DNA of 64,000 nucleotides, from assembly GCA_910586255.1 (NCBI GenBank), contig CAJUHR010000024.1, positions 14,384 to 78,383 on the forward strand. Reading direction: 5' to 3'. The translations under genes and the position numbers were made by a program. This stretch comes from an uncultured Lachnospiraceae bacterium. GTDB taxonomy: Bacteria > Bacillota > Clostridia > Lachnospirales > Lachnospiraceae. How positions within the stretch are numbered: the stretch's first letter is position 1; every line of letters starts with the position of its first letter. Below the pieces are notes generated by a model, which saw nothing but the letters and a program-made list of their open reading frames with translations, had not been told where the DNA came from and searched no databases. Below, one piece after another: positions 8,859 through 18,047 of the stretch.

Positions 8859-10052
8859 ATGGAGAAATTAGCTATTCACGGAGGACGGCCTGTAAGAAAA
8901 GAAAAATTATACTATGGGCATCAATTAATAGAAGATGATGATATACAATCAGTAATAAAAATATTACAAGGGGATTATCTTACCTGTGGTCCAAATGTGA
9001 AAAATATGGAGACTGATTTAGTAAATTATACGGGAGCAAAGTATGCTGTAGCGGTTTCTAATGGAACTGCTGCTCTTCATTGTGCCTGTTTGGCAGCAGG
9101 GATAGGACCGGGAGATGAGGTTATAACAACACCCATTACATTTGCAGCAAGTTCTAACTGTGTACTTTATTGTGGGGCAACACCAATTTTTGCTGATATA
9201 GATCCGGAAACTTATACAATTGATCCATTAAGCATAGAAAAACATATTACACATAGGACGAAGGCAATTGTTGCCGTTGATTTTACTGGCCAGGCAGTAA
9301 AAATTAAAGAAATTAAAAAAATATGCAATAAGTATAAGCTTATTTTTATCGAGGATGCTGCACACTCTATTGGAACAAAGTATGACGGGAAAATGGTAGG
9401 AAATCTTGCCGATATGACTTGCTTTAGTTTTCATCCCGTAAAAACGATTACATCAGGTGAAGGCGGCGCTGTTTTAACAAATAATAAAGAACTGCACAGA
9501 AAATTAGTTCTGGCACACACCCATGGAATTACACATGACGAGGAACTTATGGAGGATTCTCACCATGAAGGTCCCTGGTATTATGAAGAAGTTGCACTGG
9601 GGTACAATTATAGGATTACTGATTTTCAGGCAGCGTTATTCAGAAGTCAATTACAAAAAATTGGCAGATTCATTAATCGCAGAAAAGAAATTGTGAAGAG
9701 GTATGAAGAAGCTTTTAAGGCCATACCGGAGATCATTTTGCAGAAAGAAATACAAGAATCAGATACTTGCAGACATTTATATATTATCCGATTGGATCTT
9801 GAAAAATTAAAGTGTACAAGGCGGCAATTTTTTGATGCAATGAGTGAGGAGAATATTCAGTGCCAAATCCACTACATTCCAGTTTATTGGTTTCCTTATT
9901 ACAGACACTTAGGATACGAAAAAGGTTTATGTCCAAATGCGGAAGATGTATATAGGGGGATTATGAGTATCCCATTGTATCCAAAGATGACAGATCAGGA
10001 TGTAGAGGATGTTATTCATGCAGTGAAGAAGGTAGTAGAGTATTATAGATAA
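8859..10052 (+). CDS. pseC: UDP-4-keto-sugar aminotransferase, PseC
   Basis: A 397-residue DegT-family aminotransferase for the second step of pseudaminic acid synthesis, making the 4-amino altrose-type sugar. FIEDAAHSIG is the PLP-ring acidic motif, and the PLP lysine lies in SFHPVKTITSGEGGA. HYIPVYWFPYY near the C-terminus is characteristic of PseC. It follows pseB with 39 bases between, and GGGG lies before the ATG. The pairing with PseB makes the assignment strong. Confidence 0.93.
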   Translation: MEKLAIHGGRPVRKEKLYYGHQLIEDDDIQSVIKILQGDYLTCGPNVKNMETDLVNYTGAKYAVAVSNGTAALHCACLAAGIGPGDEVITTPITFAASSNCVLYCGATPIFADIDPETYTIDPLSIEKHITHRTKAIVAVDFTGQAVKIKEIKKICNKYKLIFIEDAAHSIGTKYDGKMVGNLADMTCFSFHPVKTITSGEGGAVLTNNKELHRKLVLAHTHGITHDEELMEDSHHEGPWYYEEVALGYNYRITDFQAALFRSQLQKIGRFINRRKEIVKRYEEAFKAIPEIILQKEIQESDTCRHLYIIRLDLEKLKCTRRQFFDAMSEENIQCQIHYIPVYWFPYYRHLGYEKGLCPNAEDVYRGIMSIPLYPKMTDQDVEDVIHAVKKVVEYYR

Positions 10053-10104
10053 ATTTGCAACAGCTTGATATAAGGTCATATATTATAGTCATCGGAGGCT
10101 TTAC

Positions 10105-10860
10105 ATGGGAAAAAATGATTTAATTTCGATTATCATGCCCACATATAATTGTTCAAAATTTATTGGAAAGTCAATAGAGTCTGTTTTAAATCAAACATAT
10201 CCTAAATGGGAATTAATTATAGTGGATGATCATTCGGATGATGATACACCAATAATAGCAAAAGAATTTCAAAATAAAGATGAGCGAATAAAATATTTTC
10301 GCTTAGAAAAAAATTCCGGTGCTGCTTGCGCGAGAACGAAAGCGATGGAAGAAGCACGGGGAAATTATATGGCCTTTTTAGATAGTGATGATTTATGGGC
10401 TAAAACTAAATTAGAAAAACAAATATGTTTTATGAAAAAAAATAACATAAACATTTCATGTACATCTTACGAAAAAATAGATGAAAACGGAAAGTTATTA
10501 AATAAAGCAGTCAAAGCAATTCCAAAAGTAGGGTATGACAGACTGCTTTTAGATTGTCCGGTTGGAAATTCTACTGTTATGTATAATGCTGAAAAATTGG
10601 GAAAGTTTTCAGTTCCCAATATACGGAAACGTAACGATGATGCACTATGGCTTCAAATGTTAAAAAAGGAACCATATATATATGGTTATCCAAAGGTATT
10701 AGTGCGATATCGAATACGAAAAAATTCTATTTCTGAAAATAAATTATCTTTAATAAAATACCATTGGCAATTATATAGAGATATTGAACATTTATCTGTT
10801 ATTAGATCTATTTTTCATATTTGTTTTTGGGTATTGATAAAGCTATTTAAAATAAAATAA
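10105..10860 (+). CDS. family 2 glycosyltransferase
   Basis: A 251-residue GT-A enzyme. IIMPTYNCSKFIGKSIESVL at the N-terminus, VDDHSDDDT (nucleotide site) and FLDSDDLW (the metal-binding DxD equivalent) define GT2. The C-terminal part is short and ends with one amphipathic or membrane-associated segment. CGGAGG lies eight bases before the ATG. It closely resembles the GT2 protein at 57025-57828 in the second locus. It sits inside the nonulosonate block; acceptor and donor cannot be read from the sequence. Confidence 0.88.
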   Translation: MGKNDLISIIMPTYNCSKFIGKSIESVLNQTYPKWELIIVDDHSDDDTPIIAKEFQNKDERIKYFRLEKNSGAACARTKAMEEARGNYMAFLDSDDLWAKTKLEKQICFMKKNNINISCTSYEKIDENGKLLNKAVKAIPKVGYDRLLLDCPVGNSTVMYNAEKLGKFSVPNIRKRNDDALWLQMLKKEPYIYGYPKVLVRYRIRKNSISENKLSLIKYHWQLYRDIEHLSVIRSIFHICFWVLIKLFKIK

Positions 10861-10920
10861 GCATAAAAAACAGGCTGATAAGGAATATTTCAGGCGGATG
10901 AAAGAAAAGGTAATAAAATA

Positions 10921-11787
10921 ATGAAATTTTGTCTTGGTACTGTACAATTAGGATTGAAATATGGAATCAATAATCAAATAAAGAGGCAGCCCACAAAAAA
11001 TGAAGGGTATGAAATACTACAGACAGCGTATGAAGCAGGAATAAAATATCTGGATACTGCAAGTGCATATGGAACAGCTGAAGAGCTTATTGGAGAGTCA
11101 GGTATTTTAGACAACGGTACAGTACATGTAATTACGAAACCAGATGCAAGAAAACATTCTGGACTGGCAGATGAAGTGAAAAAATCATTGGAGAAACTTA
11201 AGCAGGAGTATATTGATGGATTGCTTTTACATGACGCACCAAATTATTATGATAAACAACAAATGTCAGAGCTGTTAGAGATAAAAGAAAACGGACTGGC
11301 AATGCATATAGGTGTTTCTGTTTATGAACCCAAGGATGCAGTAAGAATAGCAGCAGATGGGGTAGTGGATTATATACAGATTCCATATAGCGTTTTTGAT
11401 CAGCGTTTGGACCATACCGATTTTTTTCAGATGGTGAAAAAAAATAAAATAAAGGTCTTTGCAAGAAGCTGTTTTCTGCAAGGCCTTATTTTAATGGAAC
11501 CAAATGTAATACCCAGGCATTTGAAGGAAGCGGAAGCATATGTGGAAAGGTACAGATCAATTTTGCGAACATATGAATTTTCTGTAGCAGAGGCAGCAAT
11601 GCTTTTTAGCTATACACATCCAGACATCTATAAGGTAGTATTTGGGGTAGATACAGCAGAACAGTTAAAGACAAATCTTGCAGTTGCAAAAAAAGCAGAA
11701 CAATTTCCAAAATGTCGGCAGGCATTGGCAGGAATAACAGATGGAATAAGCGAGCACATATTAAATCCAGGTTTATGGGAGGTATAG
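10921..11787 (+). CDS. aldo/keto reductase
   Basis: A 288-residue TIM-barrel NAD(P)H oxidoreductase. The family tetrad is visible: Asp in YLDTASAYG, the Tyr five residues later, Lys in VITKPD and His in LLLHDAP. It is followed after one base by an SDR and then by pseF. Aldo/keto reductase plus SDR pairs occur in several nonulosonic acid clusters, where they are thought to alter the sugar before or after condensation. That role is inference here. Confidence 0.85.
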   Translation: MKFCLGTVQLGLKYGINNQIKRQPTKNEGYEILQTAYEAGIKYLDTASAYGTAEELIGESGILDNGTVHVITKPDARKHSGLADEVKKSLEKLKQEYIDGLLLHDAPNYYDKQQMSELLEIKENGLAMHIGVSVYEPKDAVRIAADGVVDYIQIPYSVFDQRLDHTDFFQMVKKNKIKVFARSCFLQGLILMEPNVIPRHLKEAEAYVERYRSILRTYEFSVAEAAMLFSYTHPDIYKVVFGVDTAEQLKTNLAVAKKAEQFPKCRQALAGITDGISEHILNPGLWEV

Positions 11788-11788
11788 A

Positions 11789-12586
11789 TTGAATTCAAAC
11801 AATTTATTTGATTTACATGGAAAAACAGTAGTGATTACTGGTGGTGCAGGTTATCTGGGAAGTGCCATGAGTGAAGCATTGGCAGCCTATGGAGCAGATT
11901 TGTTTGTTCTTGGACAAAACACACAAAAAAACAAGAATAAGGCAGAGACCTTGAAAAATAGATATGGGCTTTCTGTATGCGAAAGCTGTTCTTTTGATAT
12001 TGCAGATGTTGACAGGATACAAGACACTTTTAGATACATTAAAGAACGCACAGGAAAAATTGATGTATTGATAAATAATGCATTTTATATAGGACCTTCT
12101 CAAAAATTAGAGGATTATACAATAGATAATTGGAACAAGGGGATCGATGGAACAATTAACAGTGTATTCAGAGTGACGCAGGCGGCCCTTCCATATATGT
12201 TGCAGCAAAACTCAGGCAACATTATTAATATTGCATCTATGTATGGTATTGTTTCACCAGATATGAGTATTTATGGAGATAGTGGGGAAAACAATCCTGC
12301 AAATTATGGGGTGGGGAAAGCTGCCATAGTGCAGTTTACAAAATACATTGCCTGTGTATATGGGGAAAAAGGAATACGTTCTAATGCGGTTTCTCCTGGT
12401 CCTTTTCCTAATAAAGAGGTGCAGGAAATGGAGTGGTTTATTCATAATCTGGAAAACAAAGTGCCATTGAAACGAATTGGTGAACCCGAGGATTTAAAAG
12501 GAATTATTGTATTTCTTGCCTCAGATTCAAGTAAATATGTGAACGGACAAAATATAGCCGTAGATGGAGGGTGGACAGCATGGTAA
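11789..12586 (+). CDS. short-chain dehydrogenase/reductase
   Basis: A classical SDR of 265 residues. TGGAGYLG binds the cofactor, NNA lies at about residue 95, NIASMYG supplies the Ser, YGVGK gives the catalytic Tyr and Lys, and NAVSPGPF follows. The start is a TTG six bases after GGAGG; no ATG is placed as well. The last codons overlap the start of pseF. It probably works with the aldo/keto reductase just upstream on a sugar of the nonulosonate pathway. Confidence 0.87.
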   Translation: MNSNNLFDLHGKTVVITGGAGYLGSAMSEALAAYGADLFVLGQNTQKNKNKAETLKNRYGLSVCESCSFDIADVDRIQDTFRYIKERTGKIDVLINNAFYIGPSQKLEDYTIDNWNKGIDGTINSVFRVTQAALPYMLQQNSGNIINIASMYGIVSPDMSIYGDSGENNPANYGVGKAAIVQFTKYIACVYGEKGIRSNAVSPGPFPNKEVQEMEWFIHNLENKVPLKRIGEPEDLKGIIVFLASDSSKYVNGQNIAVDGGWTAW

Positions 12587-13287
12587 GAAAGGTCGGATTG
12601 ATTATTCAGGCACATATGGGTTCGACCCGGCTTCCAGGGAAAGTGCTTAAAACTGTAAATGGAATTTCTGTATTAGGTCATGTGATTTTACGTTTGAAAA
12701 AGGTGAAAAATAGTGATGCGATTATTGTCGCTACCAGTACTCTTGATATGGATGATGTAATTGTGAAGGAAAGTGAAAAATACGGAGCGCTTGTATATCG
12801 AGGGGATAATGACGATGTGTTATCGAGATATTATAAGGCTGCGGAAAAGTACGAAATTACAGATATAGCAAGAATCTGTTCGGATAATATGTTTATAGCC
12901 CCGGAAATTGTGGAGAATGAAATCAATATATACTTACAAAATGATTATGATTTAGTAACCAGCGGTTCAACCATACCCTTGGGATTGGGGACAGAAATAT
13001 TTTCTTTTAAGAGTTTAGAGGAAGCTTTTTTAAAATCAAAAACTTCATATGAACATGAACATGTAACTCCCTATATTTATGAGCATGGGAAAGTGTATTA
13101 TTGTGAAATTGAAAAAGATAGGGGAAAATTCAGGTTTACGTTAGATACAGAGGAGGACTGGCAATTGGTAAATGCAATTGCTTCAAAGGTAAATCCTGAA
13201 GAATGTAGTTTAAAAGATATGATAGAAGTAATGGAAATGAATCCGGAATTATATGAGATTAATAAGCACGTGAAGCAAAGACTATAA
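12580..13287 (+). CDS. pseF: CMP-nonulosonate cytidylyltransferase (PseF/SpsF type)
   Basis: A nucleotidyltransferase of about 235 residues that activates the nonulosonic acid with CTP. The N-terminal loop GLIIQAHMGSTRLPGKVLK is the CTP-binding signature of SpsF/PseF proteins. RGDNDDVLSRY and RICSDN follow as in the family. The ATG at 12580 is used because GGAGG lies nine bases before it and because it overlaps the SDR stop. It sits directly before the synthase gene. Confidence 0.85.
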   Translation: MVRKVGLIIQAHMGSTRLPGKVLKTVNGISVLGHVILRLKKVKNSDAIIVATSTLDMDDVIVKESEKYGALVYRGDNDDVLSRYYKAAEKYEITDIARICSDNMFIAPEIVENEINIYLQNDYDLVTSGSTIPLGLGTEIFSFKSLEEAFLKSKTSYEHEHVTPYIYEHGKVYYCEIEKDRGKFRFTLDTEEDWQLVNAIASKVNPEECSLKDMIEVMEMNPELYEINKHVKQRL

Positions 13288-13318
13288 TTTTGGATTACTT
13301 TATATGAGGAGAAAGAAA

Positions 13319-14434
13319 ATGAGAACGGGTTCAAAAGCAGTAGGAAAGGATGTCCCTTCTTTTATTATTGCAGAAACAGGAACTACATTTAAAATAGGAA
13401 ATAAAATAATCGGAAAAGATTCAGAACCGTTCATTATCGCAGAGGCAGGAATTAATCATAACGGGGATATGAAATTGGCAAAAAAAATGATTCTTGCTGC
13501 AAAAGAGTGTGGCGTGGATGCTGTAAAGTTCCAAACATTTCATGCGGAGGAATTTATTCAGGACAAAACCACAACTTATACTTATAAATCACAAGGAAAA
13601 GAAGTAACAGAATCTATGCTTGAAATGTTTCATCGAAATGAATTTACTGAAAGTGAATGGATGGAAATAAAGAACTACTGTGATGAGCAAAAAATAATTT
13701 TTTTATCCACGCCACAAAATGTATCGGACCTGTTTTTGCTGTTAGGACTGGGCATTGAAGCCGTTAAGGTGGGATCCGATGATTTTGTGAACATTCCGCT
13801 AATAAGGAAATATTCCAAAGAAAAACTCCCCTTGTTATTATCCTGTGGTATGGCAACCGATGATGAAATTAAGAAAACATTAGAGACAGTAAAAGAATTT
13901 AACGATGAACCCACTGTGCTTTTTCTGTGTACATCCGAATATCCCACTCCGCCAGAGGACGTTAATATTTTGAAATTAAAAACAATGGCAGAGAAATATA
14001 AGGATGTGATATTAGGATTTTCAGATCATACACAGGGAAATGAGGCAGCGGTTATGGCAACTGCTTTGGGAGCAAGGGTGTTTGAAAAGCATTTTACATT
14101 AAGCCATGATTTGCCGGGACCGGATCATTGGTTTTCGGAGGAACCAACGGGACTGGCAGCGTGGGCGGATGCTATTAGAATGGCCTATCAGATGCTGGGA
14201 GATGACACCCTGATGCCAACAGAAGCAGAAAAAGAAATGCGTCAATTGGCTCATCGAAGCATTACAGCTATCATAGATATACAGGCGGGAGAATTATTTA
14301 GTGAAGCTAAAATAGATATGAGAAGGCCAGGAACAGGCATACCGGCAAGAGAATGGGATTTGGTAATTGGGAAAAAAGCTGTAAGAGACATAAAAGCGGG
14401 CGAGCAATTATCATGGGAGGATATAGATGAATAA
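13319..14434 (+). CDS. pseI: pseudaminic/nonulosonic acid synthase (NeuB family), PseI
   Basis: A 371-residue NeuB-type synthase that condenses the 6-deoxy amino sugar with phosphoenolpyruvate. PFIIAEAGINHNGD starts the TIM barrel, and VKVGSDDF and HFTLSHDLPGPDHWFS follow. A C-terminal SAF (antifreeze-like) domain runs from about residue 310 (HRSITAIIDIQAGE). The N-terminus is unusual. Residues 7-21 and 30-44 are similar to each other (VGKDVPSFIIAETG and IGKDSEPFIIAEAG), so the first barrel strand is partly duplicated. The start follows AGGAG by seven bases. Confidence 0.9.
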   Translation: MRTGSKAVGKDVPSFIIAETGTTFKIGNKIIGKDSEPFIIAEAGINHNGDMKLAKKMILAAKECGVDAVKFQTFHAEEFIQDKTTTYTYKSQGKEVTESMLEMFHRNEFTESEWMEIKNYCDEQKIIFLSTPQNVSDLFLLLGLGIEAVKVGSDDFVNIPLIRKYSKEKLPLLLSCGMATDDEIKKTLETVKEFNDEPTVLFLCTSEYPTPPEDVNILKLKTMAEKYKDVILGFSDHTQGNEAAVMATALGARVFEKHFTLSHDLPGPDHWFSEEPTGLAAWADAIRMAYQMLGDDTLMPTEAEKEMRQLAHRSITAIIDIQAGELFSEAKIDMRRPGTGIPAREWDLVIGKKAVRDIKAGEQLSWEDIDE

Positions 14435-14876
14435 GGAAGAATTTCTAAAATTATTTAGTGATGCAACCCGTATGCAGGAAAATCCATTTCATCCTTTGGT
14501 GTGGATCAGCGGGACTCCGCAGATTGGTAATAACGTATATATTGGAGGTATGTCAGAGGTATATGCAAAAGGGGCCAATGTATGTATCGGGGATGATTGT
14601 GATATTGCTTCTTTTGTTGTGATTAATTGTTCGGATTCACACAAAAAACTTCTTGGCATAAGTAAGGAAATTGACTGCCAGGATATTATTATTGAAGATC
14701 ATGTGTATATCGGGACACAGAGCTTTATAGGAGGCGGAATACATATCGGGCATCATTCCGTAGTTGGAGCAGGGACAATTGTTCCAAAGGGTATTTATCC
14801 GCCCTATACGTTAATTGTAGGAAATCCCGCGGTTATAAAACCGGAATATTATAAAAGGTTATGTGAAGGGAGCTGA
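14427..14876 (+). CDS. hexapeptide-repeat acyltransferase (LbH family)
   Basis: A 149-residue left-handed beta-helix protein. The repeats IGNNVYIGGMSEVYAKGANVCIG and IEDHVYIGTQSFIGGGIHIGHHSVVGAG are typical of sugar O- or N-acyltransferases, with a late PPYTLIVGNPA tail. It begins inside the end of pseI, with GGAGG six bases before the ATG. Because no GNAT-type PseH is seen in this block, this enzyme could supply the missing N-acetyl step or decorate the finished sugar. That is inference. Confidence 0.82.
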   Translation: MNKEEFLKLFSDATRMQENPFHPLVWISGTPQIGNNVYIGGMSEVYAKGANVCIGDDCDIASFVVINCSDSHKKLLGISKEIDCQDIIIEDHVYIGTQSFIGGGIHIGHHSVVGAGTIVPKGIYPPYTLIVGNPAVIKPEYYKRLCEGS

Positions 14877-14887
14877 ACGGCAGGAAA

Positions 14888-15967
14888 ATGCAAAAGGTTA
14901 TTCCGCATAACAGACCTACGATAGGTGAGGAAGAAATATGTGCAGCTGTAAAGGTAATGGAAAGCGGTCATCTGTCACAGGGAACAGAAGTCGCCCTTTT
15001 TGAAAATGAATTTTGCGAGTACCTTGGACTGAATCATGGTCATGCAGTGGCTGTGTCCAGTGGTTCGGCAGCACTTTATATGGCAATCCGTGCCCTGGAT
15101 ATGGACAAAAACCAAAGAAATACCAATGTTGCTATTCCCGCATATTCCTGTTCGGCATTAAGAAATGCGGTACTGCTGGCCGGAAAAAAACCGCTTTATG
15201 CAGATGTTAAAGACGATTCTCCCAATATTGATCTGACATCAGATGTGATAAAAGAGGCCGGTATAACGATTGCATGCCATATTTATGGTATGCCTGAAAG
15301 GATTGACAACCACAATGTTATAGAAGATTGTGCACAGGCCATTGGAGCGACAATTAATGGAAAATTAGTCGGAACACAGACAGAAATCGGAATATTTTCA
15401 TTTTATGCCACAAAGCCTATAACCAGTGGTGGTGAAGGGGGCATGGTAGTATCAAAAAACAAGGGTTATATTGACTTTATTAAGGATATCCGGGATTTTG
15501 ATATGAAAAATGACAATGTTGTACGGTTTAATATGAAAATGACGGATTTACAGGCTTCCGTGGGAAGAATCCAATTAAAGAGGCTGCCGGAATTTGAAAA
15601 GAAAAGGCATTATCTGGCAGACAGATATGAAAAAAAAGGCATTCCTTTATGGCGTAAAGAAGGAAGTATAGAATACAGAGGGATTATACGGAGCAGGGCT
15701 CCTGAGAGGCTGATGGAATATTTGAAGCAAAACGGTGTTCAGGCAATTCTTCCAATAACGGAAAGCGAGCTGCTCTGCGTTCCATTAACAGTACCCAGAG
15801 CATATGCACTTACACATAGCCTTGTATCCATCCCATTATATCCTTCCCTTACAGATGAGGAGCAGGATACAATAATCGGGTTACTGAACAAATATGTCGA
15901 TGTGGGGGGTAATTATGATAATGTCAGCACACCAACCGGCTTATTTACCATGGCTGGGTTATTTTGA
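14888..15967 (+). CDS. DegT/DnrJ-family sugar aminotransferase
   Basis: A 359-residue member of the DegT fold and the second such enzyme in the nonulosonate block. VIEDCAQAIGA and SFYATKPITSGGEGG mark the PLP site, with the lysine in ATK. It is shorter than PseC. Its 3' end overlaps the next gene by 53 bases, through a G6 run at 15904-15909. Its role beside PseC is not clear; it may add a second amino group or act on another sugar. Confidence 0.83.
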   Translation: MQKVIPHNRPTIGEEEICAAVKVMESGHLSQGTEVALFENEFCEYLGLNHGHAVAVSSGSAALYMAIRALDMDKNQRNTNVAIPAYSCSALRNAVLLAGKKPLYADVKDDSPNIDLTSDVIKEAGITIACHIYGMPERIDNHNVIEDCAQAIGATINGKLVGTQTEIGIFSFYATKPITSGGEGGMVVSKNKGYIDFIKDIRDFDMKNDNVVRFNMKMTDLQASVGRIQLKRLPEFEKKRHYLADRYEKKGIPLWRKEGSIEYRGIIRSRAPERLMEYLKQNGVQAILPITESELLCVPLTVPRAYALTHSLVSIPLYPSLTDEEQDTIIGLLNKYVDVGGNYDNVSTPTGLFTMAGLF

Positions 15968-16583
15968 TAAAATTAAGAGAAGTGATATCTTTATTTTTTT
16001 AGATACGGTTCAGTATGAAAAGAACAGTTTTACTAACCGAAATAAGATTAAAACAGCAAACGGACCAATCTGGCTGACCGTACCAGTCATAAAGACTGAT
16101 CATTTCAATAAGATAATGAGCGAAATGCTTTTGGATAAAAATTCCAGGTGGCAGAAGAAGCACTTAAATTCTATATATATGTCATATAGGAAGGCTTCTC
16201 ATTTTGATGAGCTTTATCCCAGACTGGAAAATCTATATCAAAAAGAATACAGCAATATCGTTGATGTGACATGGGATCATTTGATGTTTTGGCTGGACAT
16301 ATTAAATATAAAGACAAAGCTTGTTAAATCTTCCGCGTTAAACATAGCTAGTAAAAAGAGTGATTTTATTTTTGATTTATGTAAGGCGGTAAATGCTGAT
16401 TATTATATATCAGGAGCGATGGGACAGGATTATTTGGAAACGGAAAGATTTGACAGAGCAGGTATAGAGGTGGAATTTCAGAATTACCGGCATCCGGTGT
16501 ACCCCCAATTATATGGGGAGTTTATTCCCAGTATGGGAATTATAGATTTTGCAATGAATGCAGCGGATTATTCAATCATATAG
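15915..16583 (+). CDS. WbqC-like family protein
   Basis: A 222-residue protein of the WbqC family, recognised by the N-terminal motif SAHQPAYLPWLGYFDKI and the following FLDTVQYEKNSFTNRN. WbqC proteins are common in O-antigen and capsule loci, often beside aminotransferases and nonulosonate genes. Their exact chemistry is not well settled, and amide or acyl transfer has been proposed. The start at 15915 follows a GGGGGG run by five bases and lies inside the upstream gene. Confidence 0.82.
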   Translation: MIMSAHQPAYLPWLGYFDKIKRSDIFIFLDTVQYEKNSFTNRNKIKTANGPIWLTVPVIKTDHFNKIMSEMLLDKNSRWQKKHLNSIYMSYRKASHFDELYPRLENLYQKEYSNIVDVTWDHLMFWLDILNIKTKLVKSSALNIASKKSDFIFDLCKAVNADYYISGAMGQDYLETERFDRAGIEVEFQNYRHPVYPQLYGEFIPSMGIIDFAMNAADYSII

Positions 16584-16593
16584 GAGGCTTATT

Positions 16594-17305
16594 ATGGAAA
16601 GGAATAACTCAGACACATGGTGTCATATCTATGAAAACAGCGGATTTGGGAATAGATATCCCTTGTCATATTTAGTAGGTTTATTTCATACAAGAATAAA
16701 ACCTGAGCTTTTAAAACATAAACCTTTACATGAGATGAAGGTATTAGATTTTGCGTGCAGCATTGGGGCTAATTCAGTTATATTCAAAAACCTTGGCGTG
16801 GAAGTGTTCGGAATTGATGTTTCAGAAAAAGCAATTGAAAAATGTATCCAGGGGGGGGGGGTATAAACTTGGGGATGGGAGGCACTTTAAGGCCGTGAAT
16901 TTGTTAGATCCAGGTGTGGAACTCAAAAAACTGTTTAATGGAATGATCTTTGACCTTATTATTGCGTCAGAATGTATGTATTATTTTAAAAACAAGGAAA
17001 GAAGGGATCTCCTTACACAGTTTATGGATGTTATCGAACCACATGGAATATTTTATGTTTCCATGCCGACTTACGACTTTCCTCTTTACCGGGGCTATAA
17101 GGATGTAGAAAAAGATTCCGATGGAATGGTTGAAATAAAAGAATCTGGCTCTATATCCGAAAAATTAAGTGTAAATTTGCCAAGAAGCAGGAATGAAATG
17201 ATTTCTATGTTCGAGCCATTTAAAATGATTGACCTTCTTGTTACGGATGAACCCAGATTTTCTGATCATCCAGAACGGGAATATCATATGATTGCAAAAA
17301 AATAA
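16594..17305 (+). pseudogene. class I SAM methyltransferase, out of frame at a G11 tract (probable phase-OFF gene)
   Basis: The first part has the SAM-binding motif VLDFACSIGANSVIF followed by VFGIDVSEKAIE. The rest, in another frame from 16862, continues as YKLGDGRHFKAVNLL and IIASECMYYFKNKERRDLL, the post-SAM motifs. The frames meet at eleven G at 16851-16861. With ten G the gene reads through to 17305 as one protein of about 236 residues. As assembled, it ends at the TAA at 16864-16866. GGAGG precedes the ATG at 16594. The break sits only in the homopolymer, so it is likely a switchable methyltransferase acting on the glycan. Confidence 0.85.
16851..16861 (+). repeat. poly-G tract, G11 (contingency tract, OFF length)
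   Basis: Eleven consecutive G just after the SAM-binding region of the methyltransferase. G10, G7 or G13 would be in frame. It is the longest G run seen in the window. Confidence 0.87.
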
Positions 17306-17325
17306 AGAAAAACTGGTGAATTCAG

Positions 17326-18024
17326 ATGATTATTTGTGATATTAAAAATATGCTTGTTGTAGCAGCTCATCCGGATGATGAGTTGTTGGGAATAGGGGGA
17401 ACCGTCAAACGCCTTTCAAATGAAGGTGTATGCGTGCGTGCTGTAATCCTTGCAGAAGGATTGACCTCCCGAGGGGATAAACGGGAAGATATTGAGCAAT
17501 CAGAGCTCAAGGAGCTGCAAGAAGATGCCCGTATGGCAGCTAAAGAGGTGGGATATACGAGCATTGATTTTTGCGGCTTTCCGGACAACCGGATGGATGA
17601 ATTGGATCTGTTGGATATTGTAAAGGCGGTCAGCAGTTTTGTGGAAAAGTATCGGCCGGATACAATTTTTACTCACCATCATGGAGATCTGAATATTGAC
17701 CACCAAAGGACCTGCGAGGCGGTTTTGACGGTATGCAGGCCGGTAGGCGACTACTGCGTGGAACGGATTTATGCATTTGAGACGCCATCCTCTACAGAAT
17801 GGAATTACAGATATAATGAGCCCTTCTGTCCGAATGTGTTTTTTGATGTGACAGATACTCTGGAGGCCAAGATAAGGGGAATGGCCTGTTACAGGACTGA
17901 AAGTACATTATATCCACATCCAAGGAGCCCTGAAGCGTTAAGGGCATTGGGGCAGTACAGAGGGGCAAGTGTAAGGATGAAAATGGCAGAAGGATTTGAA
18001 TTGTTGAGAGAAGTTGTTTTATAA
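17326..18024 (+). CDS. PIG-L family deacetylase
   Basis: A 232-residue LmbE/PIG-L type zinc-dependent N-deacetylase. AAHPDDE at residues 13-19 and HHHGDLNIDH near residue 120 supply the metal-binding and catalytic residues. The family removes acetyl groups from N-acetylated sugars. It lies between a methyltransferase and pseG, so it may deacetylate a nonulosonate precursor so that a different acyl group can be added. That role is inference. Confidence 0.88.
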   Translation: MIICDIKNMLVVAAHPDDELLGIGGTVKRLSNEGVCVRAVILAEGLTSRGDKREDIEQSELKELQEDARMAAKEVGYTSIDFCGFPDNRMDELDLLDIVKAVSSFVEKYRPDTIFTHHHGDLNIDHQRTCEAVLTVCRPVGDYCVERIYAFETPSSTEWNYRYNEPFCPNVFFDVTDTLEAKIRGMACYRTESTLYPHPRSPEALRALGQYRGASVRMKMAEGFELLREVVL

Positions 18025-18047
18025 AGATGGAGGAATTTCGGGAAACA

